From NCBI RefSeq assembly GCF_900114915.1, contig NZ_FOUS01000008.1, positions 1 through 64,000 of the forward strand: a stretch of 64,000 nt of DNA, written 5' to 3'. Positions 55,420 to 64,000 of the stretch are shown piece by piece. The position numbers and the translations under genes are program-made. The DNA is from Bradyrhizobium sp. Rc3b. GTDB lineage: Bacteria > Pseudomonadota > Alphaproteobacteria > Rhizobiales > Xanthobacteraceae. How positions within the stretch are numbered: the first letter of the stretch is position 1; every line of letters begins with the position of its first letter. The notes beneath the pieces are model-generated. The model was not told the origin of the DNA. It made no database searches and was given only the letters and a program-made list of their open reading frames with translations.

Positions 55420-56172
55420 TCAATACCGGGCGACCACGGGGCCGCCGAAGGTGTAGTTGAGGCGGACTGTGCCCATGTCGACGTCCTGCTTGATCCGGTC
55501 GATGCGGTCGTTGACGCCGAGGATCGTGAACGAGTTGTTGCGCTTGCCCATGAACAGGTGGTCGTATTCGATCGCAACAGACCAGTTCGGTGCGAAGCCG
55601 AATTCGATGCCGGTGCCGACCGCGCCACCCCAGCGGGTCTCGCTCGCGCTGTCGAGGACGACGCCACCCAGCAGACCGTTATATTTGGCGTGCGTGACGG
55701 CCGCGCCACCCTTCACGTACCAGAGCACGTTGTTCCAGGCATAGCCGACCTGGCCGGTGAACAGGCCAATTGCGTCGATCTTGGTCTGGTTGACCAGCGG
55801 GCCAAGCACCAAGCTCGTATTCGAGCCCTTCAGGTTGGCCCAGTCGCCCTGAGCTTCGAGGCCGAACACCCAGTTGGCCGACTGCCAGCGATAGCCGACC
55901 TGGCCGCCGACGACGCCGCCGGTCGCATTGTGACAGCCTTCAGCCGTGTCCGGACCGGCAATGCCGAAGATATTGTTGACGTCCCAGCAGTTGCGGCTCG
56001 AGGCGCCGCCGCCGTTGATACCGATGTAGAAACCGCTCCAATTGTACACCGCGATCGGCGCGACCGGAGCCTTGGTGTAGGGGCGGGCCGCCAAATCGGC
56101 CGCCGAGGCGGGTGCCAACGCGCAAAGTGCGAACAAGCTGGCCGAAGCCAGCAAAAGCTTCTTCATATCCAT
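55420..56172 (-). CDS. Outer-membrane beta-barrel protein (Omp25/31 family), paralogue 1
   Basis: The 250-residue product begins MDMKKLLLASASLFALCALA, a signal peptide cut before ADLAARPYTKAP. The eight-strand beta-barrel has YNWSGFYIGINGGG, GGVVGGQVGYRWQSANWVFG (aromatic alternation) and a last strand GTVRLNYTFGGPVVARY ending in Tyr. It contains two Cys (NCWDVN, EGCHNA) absent from the other two copies. Barrels of this family are porin-like surface proteins of Rhizobiales. An ATG two codons on is an alternative start. Two similar genes follow in tandem. Confidence 0.9.
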   Translation of the reverse strand: MDMKKLLLASASLFALCALAPASAADLAARPYTKAPVAPIAVYNWSGFYIGINGGGASSRNCWDVNNIFGIAGPDTAEGCHNATGGVVGGQVGYRWQSANWVFGLEAQGDWANLKGSNTSLVLGPLVNQTKIDAIGLFTGQVGYAWNNVLWYVKGGAAVTHAKYNGLLGGVVLDSASETRWGGAVGTGIEFGFAPNWSVAIEYDHLFMGKRNNSFTILGVNDRIDRIKQDVDMGTVRLNYTFGGPVVARY

Positions 56173-56238
56173 TCCCCAGTTCCGTTTCTCTTTCTGACCT
56201 TCCGAAAAGCGGAAGAGCCAGCGGACCTATGACCCGAT

Positions 56239-56279
56239 TAATGTCATTGCTTTACACCATTAAAGCCAAAGGTTGTGTC
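56239..56279 (-). promoter_or_regulatory. Conserved upstream block of paralogue 1
   Basis: The segment containing TTTACACCATTAAAGCCAAA and GGTTGTGTCA recurs nearly unchanged upstream of paralogue 2 at 57138-57175. Its position about 67-107 bases before the start suggests a shared promoter or operator. Confidence 0.6.
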
Positions 56280-56335
56280 ACCCGGGGGCCACATCTCTGC
56301 GAAAACGCGAGCGGGCCGGTTGGCGCGCAAAAAAC

Positions 56336-56362
56336 AAAAAGGCCGGCGCGAGGCCGGCCTTT
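56336..56362 (-). terminator. Terminator of barrel-protein gene 2
   Basis: AAAGGCCGGC (from 56338) pairs with GCCGGCCTTT (to 56362). On the minus strand it ends in a T-rich tail complementary to the A-run at 56329-56340. Almost identical to the flanking paralogue terminators. Confidence 0.88.
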
Positions 56363-56388
56363 CGCAACGCGAGGCGTTGAAGTGTAGC

Positions 56389-57063
56389 TTAGTACTTGGC
56401 GACCACGGGGGCGCCGAAGTGATAGTTCACGCCGACCTGCACGGTGTGGAAGTTGAGCGTGCCGGTGGTGACCGGAGCGCCGAGACCGGAGAAGTAGGTC
56501 TCGCCGCCGAGGCTGCGATAGAGGTACTCGCCCTTGACCGACCACTGCGGAGCGAAGAACGCCTCGACGCCGGCGCCGACGGTCCAGCCCGAGTGGAACT
56601 TGCTGTCGGAGACGGTCACGCCGAGCGCGCTGACGCTGACCTTGTTGTCGATCCAGGCGTAACCACCGGTGCCGTAGAACAGCACGTTGTTGACGGCCCA
56701 GCCGATGCGGCCGCGGACGGTGCCGAGCGCGTCGGTCTTGGACGACACGGTGATGCCGAGAGCAGTCGCCGAGGCGCTGACGTCAGCCCAGGAACCATCG
56801 GCCTCGATGCCGAACACGACGTTGCCGGCCTGCCAGTTGTAGCCGGCGGTGCCGCCGACGAAGCCACCCTTCATCTTCGGGTCGCCGGAAGCGTTTTCCC
56901 AGGCGCCGCCACCGACGATACCGAGATAGAAGCCGGTCCAGTTGTAGACGGCAGCCGCCGGAGCGATCGGAGCCTTGGTGTAGGGGCGGGCTGCGAGGTC
57001 GGCCGCCGAAGCGGGCGCAGCGAGAGCGAACAAACAGGCCGAAGCCAACAAAACCTTCTTCAT
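56389..57063 (-). CDS. Outer-membrane beta-barrel protein (Omp25/31 family), paralogue 2
   Basis: The 224-residue product starts MKKVLLASACLFALAAPASA and the mature protein begins ADLAARPYTKAP. Strands include YNWTGFYLGIVGGGAWENAS, GTAGYNWQAGNVVFGIEADG and the C-terminal GVNYHFGAPVVAKY. It lacks Cys in the mature part. It shares the signal peptide, mature N-terminus, upstream block and terminator with paralogue 1. The TTG two codons upstream is less likely than ATG 57063. An outer-membrane location is inferred from the family and the aromatic final residue. Confidence 0.9.
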   Translation of the reverse strand: MKKVLLASACLFALAAPASAADLAARPYTKAPIAPAAAVYNWTGFYLGIVGGGAWENASGDPKMKGGFVGGTAGYNWQAGNVVFGIEADGSWADVSASATALGITVSSKTDALGTVRGRIGWAVNNVLFYGTGGYAWIDNKVSVSALGVTVSDSKFHSGWTVGAGVEAFFAPQWSVKGEYLYRSLGGETYFSGLGAPVTTGTLNFHTVQVGVNYHFGAPVVAKY

Positions 57064-57137
57064 TTTCAACTAATCCCAGTCCCAGTTTCTGTTGTTGCCT
57101 TCCTGACCGGAAGGGCAGCGGACTCAACGGCCCAACT

Positions 57138-57175
57138 AATGCCGTGCTTACACCACTAAAGCCGCAAGTTGTGTC
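57138..57175 (-). promoter_or_regulatory. Conserved upstream block of paralogue 2
   Basis: The segment with GCTTACACCACTAAAGCCGC and AAGTTGTGTC matches the block upstream of paralogue 1. It is not clearly present upstream of paralogue 3, which has a different leader. Confidence 0.6.
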
Positions 57176-57246
57176 TCCGAAAAGCCACAGCAGTCGAAAA
57201 GGTGATGGTTACTGACTTATTGCTTCCGTTTCACGTCGCGCCAAAC

Positions 57247-57273
57247 GAAAAAGGCCGGCGCGAGGCCGGCCTT
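57247..57273 (-). terminator. Terminator of barrel-protein gene 3
   Basis: AAGGCCGGC (from 57251) pairs with GCCGGCCTT (to 57272), with an A-run at 57247-57252 that reads as T-run on the minus strand. It is the third member of the set of near-identical terminators. Confidence 0.88.
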
Positions 57274-57298
57274 AGACGTCAATGATGTCAGAGGGATA

Positions 57299-58048
57299 TC
57301 AGTACCGCGCGACGCCCTGCGCACCCCAGTTGAAGTGATAGTTCACGCCTGCCTTGACCGTGTGGACGGTATCGGTCCACTCGGACCGGTTGGTCACGAC
57401 GGGGCTGTACTGAATCGTGCTCTTGCCGAAGTCGATATAGTTGTATTCGACCTTGGCCGACCAGTTCGGAGCGAACATGTATTCCGCGCCGGCGCCGACG
57501 GTCCAACCCCAGCGGGTGTTGTTCTGGATGAAGACGTTTCCGGGGACGCCATCGTAGCGATGCTGAATGTCGCCGACCGCAGCGCCGCCGCTGACGAAGA
57601 AGAGAGCGGGGCCGGTCGAGTAGCCGAGACGGCCCTTGATGTCGCCGAAGCCGCGGATTCTCGTGAAATAGGTGTCGCCGAGGCCGGCATTGATCTCGGC
57701 CGAACGACCGTTGATGTCAGCCCAATGATAGTCGCCCTCGATGCCGAACACCCAGTTGGCCGCCTGCCAGTTGTAGCCGACCACGCCACCGACAAAGCCG
57801 CCGGTGGTGTCGTAGTTCTGACTTCCCGCAAAGAGCGCCGTATTCGGACCGCCAAAGAAGGTTTCGTCGCTGCGGCCCCAGGCACCGCCGCCCTGCACAC
57901 CGAGGTAGAAGCCGGTCCAGGTATAGATCGGAGCGGGGGGCGCGACCGGCGCCTTTGTATAGGGACGCGCTGCGAGATCCGCAGCACCGGCCGGAGCCGA
58001 GAGGGTCAGCGCAACCGCGCCGGCGAAGCCAAACAAAATCTTCTTCAC
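57299..58048 (-). CDS. Outer-membrane beta-barrel protein (Omp25/31 family), paralogue 3
   Basis: The 249-residue product starts at a GTG (58048) with GGGGAG six bases before it; the signal peptide reads MKKILFGFAGAVALTLSAPA. The mature protein begins ADLAARPYTKAPVAP. Barrel strands include YTWTGFYLGVQGGGAWGRSD, GGVVGYNWQAANWVFGIEGD and the end GVNYHFNWGAQGVARY. It is the most divergent of the three and has its own leader. The frame is open further upstream, but the GTG with its ribosome site and signal peptide decides the start. Confidence 0.9.
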   Translation of the reverse strand: MKKILFGFAGAVALTLSAPAGAADLAARPYTKAPVAPPAPIYTWTGFYLGVQGGGAWGRSDETFFGGPNTALFAGSQNYDTTGGFVGGVVGYNWQAANWVFGIEGDYHWADINGRSAEINAGLGDTYFTRIRGFGDIKGRLGYSTGPALFFVSGGAAVGDIQHRYDGVPGNVFIQNNTRWGWTVGAGAEYMFAPNWSAKVEYNYIDFGKSTIQYSPVVTNRSEWTDTVHTVKAGVNYHFNWGAQGVARY

Positions 58049-58239
58049 TGTAATCTCCCCAGTCGTGTCCGCCTCTCTGAGTTCCCCAAGGCGGACGATC
58101 AGGCGCGAGGCCCATTGCATCAATTCCAGGCACGACGATAGCTCGATTCTGCGGCAGAGTCCGTGCCCGGAGTGCAACAGTTGGATGTAATCGACCTACC
58201 TCTAACTTAATGAATGTTAAGTAGTTTTTGGCGTTCACG

Positions 58240-58257
58240 GGAACCCGATTTGGTTCC
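58240..58257. promoter_or_regulatory. Inverted repeat upstream of ssb
   Basis: GGAACC-CGATTT-GGTTCC is a perfect 6-base-arm palindrome, 240 bases before the ssb start and 190 before barrel gene 3. It is not itself a LexA GAAC-N7-GAAC box. Possible operator for either gene. Confidence 0.5.
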
Positions 58258-58324
58258 ATCCCGATTGCCATCGCAGCGCCATCTGGATGCCATCGCGTCT
58301 CCACATTGGCGGCGATTTCTGGAG

Positions 58325-58339
58325 GAACAAATCTGGAAC
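58325..58339 (+). promoter_or_regulatory. LexA (SOS) box of ssb
   Basis: GAACAAATCTGGAAC is an exact GAAC-N7-GAAC, the alphaproteobacterial LexA operator. It lies 156 bases upstream of the ssb start and just ahead of a -10-like CTATAT. Confidence 0.82.
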
Positions 58340-58495
58340 AGATCGCCGGTCGGTGCTATATGTGGGGATAACCTCGGGGGTGATGGGCTGATCAGCCCCT
58401 GCAAGCGTATAGGGTCGCCTTAACAGGGCGCAGAGGAACGCGGGCAGCGCGCTCGGCCTTAGGAAATTCAGTGGCATTCGGAGTGGAGAGCGGCG

Positions 58496-58993
58496 ATGGC
58501 GGGAAGCGTCAACAAGGTCATTCTGGTTGGAAATCTCGGCAAGGATCCTGAAATCCGCCGCACCCAGGACGGGCGGCCGATCGCGAATCTGAGCATCGCC
58601 ACCTCCGAGACCTGGCGCGACAAGAACAGCGGCGAGCGCAAGGAAAAGACCGAGTGGCATCGCGTCGTGATCTTCAATGAAGGGCTCTGCAAGGTCGCCG
58701 AGCAATACCTGAAGAAGGGCGCGAAGGTTTACATCGAGGGCGCGCTCCAGACCCGCAAATGGACCGACCAGAGCGGCGTCGAGAAGTACTCGACCGAGGT
58801 CGTGCTCCAGGGCTTCAATTCGACGCTCACGATGCTCGATGGCCGTGGCGGCGGCGGAGGAGGCGGCAGCTTCGGCGACGAGCCGGGCGGCGATTTCGGC
58901 TCCTCCGGTCCAGTCAGCAGCGCGCCGCGCCGTCCCGTCGCCGCCGGCGGCGGTGGCCGCAACAGCGACATGGACGACGACATCCCGTTCTGA
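58496..58993 (+). CDS. ssb: Single-stranded DNA-binding protein
   Basis: SSB coats single-stranded DNA in replication and repair. The 165-residue product has the OB fold: AGSVNKVILVGNLGKDPEIR, RPIANLSIATSETWRDKNSG, and EKTEWHRVVIFNEGLCKVAE. A Gly-rich linker (GGRGGGGGGGSFGDEPGG-type) leads to the acidic tip DMDDDIPF, which binds partner proteins. Complete and typical. A LexA box upstream implies SOS control. Confidence 0.97.
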   Translation: MAGSVNKVILVGNLGKDPEIRRTQDGRPIANLSIATSETWRDKNSGERKEKTEWHRVVIFNEGLCKVAEQYLKKGAKVYIEGALQTRKWTDQSGVEKYSTEVVLQGFNSTLTMLDGRGGGGGGGSFGDEPGGDFGSSGPVSSAPRRPVAAGGGGRNSDMDDDIPF

Positions 58994-59014
58994 GAACGGA
59001 CCGGACGATCAGGG

Positions 59015-59044
59015 GGCGCTGCCGGCTGAGCGGCGCCTTCTCAT
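59015..59044 (+). terminator. Hairpin after ssb
   Basis: GGCGCTGC (59015-59022) pairs with GCGGCGCC (59030-59037) with one wobble and is followed by TTCTCATTT. It is a plausible ssb terminator. Confidence 0.7.
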
Positions 59045-59347
59045 TTCGTGTCAGCAAACCTTACTAATCGGCAGGAAGGGCTCGGGTTTTCCGGGCCCGC
59101 TTCATGTTTGGGTTGAACTCGGATTGCCCAGCGCAATCGCGTCGAAGGGCGCGTTGACGCGCGATCGACAGGGGTCCCAGAGGCGATTTCGGAAGGCCTG
59201 TTCCCGGTCCCTCCGAGACGCTCCCCTTAAGGCCGTAAGTTATTGGAAAAATAAGCGGAAAAAGCGCTTCCCTGAAGCCTGCGAGGGTGGTTATCAGGGT
59301 CTCGATGCGCTATATGATTCCCAGATAAAACCTCACCGGATTTCCCC
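59045..59347. other. Intergenic region upstream of gyrA
   Basis: About 300 bases with no gene seen. It should contain the gyrA promoter. An AT-richer stretch (59232-59265, around GTTATTGGAAAAATAAGCGG) is the likeliest place, but no box is assigned. No large repeat is visible. Confidence 0.5.
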
Positions 59348-62086
<2,739 letters not shown>

Positions 62087-62095
62087 TGCCCCGTT

Positions 62096-63060
62096 CTACA
62101 CGCCGTTCGCAAGCTCGCTCGTGAGGTCGGCAAGCGCCTCTCGCTTGCCGATCTGTGCCATCCAGCACCAGAGCTCCAGCGTGCAGTACAGCCGATAGAG
62201 ACCGAGCGTCTCCTGCCAGTCGGGGCGCCCCATCTGACCACAGCCGGCGAGCAATCCGTCGCGCTTTGGCGCATCCTTCGGCGTGAAATAGTACAGCGCC
62301 TTCGCGATATCCATCAACGGATCGCCCGATGTCGCGTTCTCGAAGTCGACGATGCCCGTCAGGCGTGGTGCGCCCTGCGACGTCACCAGCACATTGCCGG
62401 CATGGAAATCGTAGTGGCACAGTCGAGGGGTGATTGCTGCCTCGAACAGTTGCTGTCGTGCCGTGACGCTGTCGCGAAGACGCGCGGCTAAAGCTGGATC
62501 GCCGCCGCGTGTGAGAAACTCCCTGAGCTTTCGGTCGAACTGCGCCGACATGTAGGCTTGGTTGCTCGGATGGGCCGTCCAGACCCCGTTGGGGCCGATA
62601 TAGCCGAAGCTGTCGAGCGTGATGTCGTTGATCCGGCGCAGCGTCGCGCCCATCTCGGCGTAGATCGCAAACAGCTCGGTCTCCGACAGCGTTGCCGCGC
62701 GTCGGCCAAGCACGACGCCCTCCAACTTGGTCATGAGCACATAGTTCAGCTCGATACCGATCGCGTGTCGTCGGCAAGCAGGATTTTGGGAATGGACGTG
62801 CCGAGGTCTCGCAGGAGCCCCAGGACGTAAACCTCCTTGGCCATCTTCCATTGCAGCGATTCCGGATAGACCTTGAGGATGCAGGGGCGCGCATCCGCCA
62901 GCGCGATCTCGAGCACGGTGCTGATCTCCCCGCCATGTAGCTCTGTGATGCCGAGCAGCGATGCCTGCGGGTATATCCGGCGGATGATCGCTTGCACCTG
63001 ATCGGCCGAGACCGGCAGGCGTGGCTTCAGCTTCAAGGAAGGAGCGTCACTGGTTGTCAT
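62096..63060 (-). pseudogene. Aminoglycoside-phosphotransferase-family gene with a frameshift
   Basis: Two frames on this strand together make one APH/choline-kinase-like protein. The 5' part (63060 to about 62762) begins MTTSDAPSLKLKPRLPVSAD and runs to SIPKILLADDTRS. The 3' part, in another frame, resumes at IGIELNYVLMTKLEGVVLG and includes LCHYDFHAGNVLV (Brenner motif, catalytic Asp) and GIVDFENATSGDPLMD (DFG-like). The join near 62755-62770 needs a one-base insertion to restore a single frame; uncorrected, the 5' part stops at 62746. It may be a true pseudogene, a programmed slip, or a sequencing error. Activity on antibiotics should not be assumed. Confidence 0.82.
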
Positions 63061-63085
63061 GGCTTCAAGGTCAGGCTTGTATCCT

Positions 63086-63153
63086 GGATGGAGCAAAGCG
63101 AAATCCGGGTTCTCGCAAGGTTCAAAAGTCCCGGATTGCGCTGCGCTCCATCC
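63086..63153. repeat. Inverted repeat, GGATGGAGC...GCTCCATCC family
   Basis: The left arm GGATGGAGCAAAGCG with AAATCCGGG (63086-63109) mirrors CCCGGATTGCGCTGCGCTCC plus ATCC (63130-63153) with a few mismatches. A 20-base centre lies between. Another dispersed short hairpin type, between the phosphotransferase-like and kup genes. Confidence 0.8.
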
Positions 63154-63170
63154 GGGCTACGCGCCATGCC

Positions 63171-64000
63171 CTAAATCTCCAGCTCCGTGCCGAACTCCAC
63201 CACCTGCTTGGTCGGCACGCCGAAGAACGCGGCCGATCGTTCGGCGTTGCGCTGGAGGAAGGCGAACACGCCTTCGCGCCAGACCCACATGCCCGGAATG
63301 TCCTCGCTGGGAATGATGGTCTCGCGGCCGACATAATAGGTGATGTCGGAGAGGTCGATGCCGGGCAGCTTGCTCTGGCGGCAGACGAGATTCAGGCCTT
63401 CATAGATCGTCGGGTTCTGCATGAAGCCGTAATGCAGGATCACGCGGGTGATGCCGGGAATGATCTCGATCACCTCGGCGCGGTCCTCGTCCGCGATGTG
63501 CGGCAGCTCCTCGATCAGCACGGTGACCAGCAGCACGCGTTCGTGCAGCACGCGGTTGTGCCTGACGAACTGGGTGAGCGCGAGCGGCACGCCGCGCGGT
63601 GCGGAGGCCAGGAACACGGCGGTGCCGGGCAGCCTTGCGCTGCACTTGTTCACGGCGGTCTCGATCAGATCTTCCTCGGGCTGCCGCAGCCGGCCCCTCG
63701 CGGCCTCGACCAGCTTCACGCCGGCGCGCCAGGTCAGCATCAGGAAGGCGACGAGGCCGGCGAGCAGCAGCGGAAACCAGCCGCCCTCGAACAGCTTGAT
63801 CGAGTTGGCCGAGAAGAAGATCACGTCGATGACGAAGAAGGCGCCGTTCACGGCCACCACGAGCCAGGGCGAATAGCCCCACTGGATCGCGACCAGCGCG
63901 GCGAGCAGCGTCGTGATCGCCATCAGCAGCGACACCGCGATGCCGTAGGCGCCGGCAAGCGCGTCCGACGTGCCGAAGCTCAGGACTGCCCCGAGCGTCG
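63171..64000 (-). CDS. kup: Low-affinity potassium transporter Kup, C-terminal part
   Basis: The gene runs off the right edge; about 276 C-terminal residues are present and the start lies beyond 64000. The visible part has transmembrane segments WGYSPWLVVAVNGAFFVIDV, then FFSANSIKLFEGGWFPLLLA, and a soluble tail containing TAVFLASAPRGVPLALTQFV, LHYGFMQNPTIYEGLNLVC and DITYYVGRETIIPSEDIPGM. All are diagnostic of Kup/HAK/KT potassium-proton symporters. Reading continues in frame to the window edge (GAVLSFGTSDALAGAYGIAV). Nothing is broken in the part seen. Confidence 0.95.
   Translation of the reverse strand, partial: TLGAVLSFGTSDALAGAYGIAVSLLMAITTLLAALVAIQWGYSPWLVVAVNGAFFVIDVIFFSANSIKLFEGGWFPLLLAGLVAFLMLTWRAGVKLVEAARGRLRQPEEDLIETAVNKCSARLPGTAVFLASAPRGVPLALTQFVRHNRVLHERVLLVTVLIEELPHIADEDRAEVIEIIPGITRVILHYGFMQNPTIYEGLNLVCRQSKLPGIDLSDITYYVGRETIIPSEDIPGMWVWREGVFAFLQRNAERSAAFFGVPTKQVVEFGTELEI

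Larger units (their letters stand above)
58049..58495. other. Divergent regulatory region, barrel gene 3 / ssb
   Basis: This 447-base region has no supported gene. It carries ACTTAA (58205-58210) / TTAAGT (58217-58222), a 6-base spaced inverted repeat resembling CtrA half-sites but with 6 rather than 7 bases between. It also has the inverted repeat at 58240-58257 and the LexA box at 58325-58339. A -10-like CTATAT near 58356 follows the LexA box, so the box would overlap the -35 of ssb. Confidence 0.6.

Noticed and set aside
58205..58222. CtrA binding site upstream of barrel gene 3
   Set aside because: The half-sites TTAA...TTAA are separated by 6 bases, not the canonical 7, so it is noted only as an inverted repeat.

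Overview
The window is about 64 kb of high-GC DNA from an alphaproteobacterium, most likely Bradyrhizobium or a very close relative. The evidence is the gene order (dgt-argS-SPOR-nagZ-scpAB-tatABC-serS-surE, and yajC-secDF followed by two complex-I-assembly-factor homologues), Omp25/31-type barrel proteins sharing a characteristic mature N-terminus, alphaproteobacterial LexA boxes (GAAC-N7-GAAC), and several intergenic repeat families. It looks like an ordinary housekeeping stretch of chromosome. I see no prophage, insertion sequence, CRISPR array, rRNA or tRNA gene.

Layout. 1-1092 is non-coding and loaded with repeats. 1093-8150 holds ilvD overlapping an ExoR-like Sel1 protein, exonuclease III, a hybrid histidine kinase and a secreted hydrolase. 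8224-19421 runs from erpA (minus) into a long plus-strand run of dgt, argS, a SPOR-domain protein, nagZ, scpA, scpB, tatABC and serS: nucleotide control, translation, peptidoglycan recycling, chromosome condensation and protein export. 19571-23560 is the surE-pcm-nlpD stress/cell-envelope set, interrupted by a minus-strand single-domain response regulator. 23738-29275 is a DUF815 ATPase, then yajC-secD-secF and homologues of NDUFAF3 and NDUFAF6.

29321-37779 is mixed metabolism: threonine dehydratase, a winged-helix/TPR regulator, cupin, class V aminotransferase, VOC and CAP proteins, an unusual kinase-like protein carrying an acyl-CoA-synthetase C-terminal domain, and trmFO. 37909-44069 holds small proteins (DUF1127, a Cys-pair exported protein, DUF3597, two small GNATs around an SPW protein, a lipoprotein), an MltB-type transglycosylase and a DUF2189 membrane protein. 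44175-51714 has an acyl-CoA synthetase with a duplicated PPC/DUF296 protein, a small AAA ATPase, an MxaD-like/YVTN-propeller pair, a HAD phosphatase, kptA and DinB. 51762-62086 is barstar-uvrA, three tandem outer-membrane barrel genes, ssb and gyrA. The right end has a frameshifted aminoglycoside-phosphotransferase-family gene and the C-terminal part of a Kup potassium transporter.

The most noteworthy observations are: the uvrA and ssb SOS boxes kept on either side of a three-gene barrel-protein expansion; the kinase/ANL-C-terminal-domain fusion; the NlpD-type protein lacking LytM zinc ligands next to surE-pcm; the pairing of two complex I assembly factor homologues with secDF; the frameshifted phosphotransferase; and large composite repeats present in opposite orientations. 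I did not find a clearly new multi-gene system. The kinase/ANL-C fusion is the best candidate for undescribed biochemistry.
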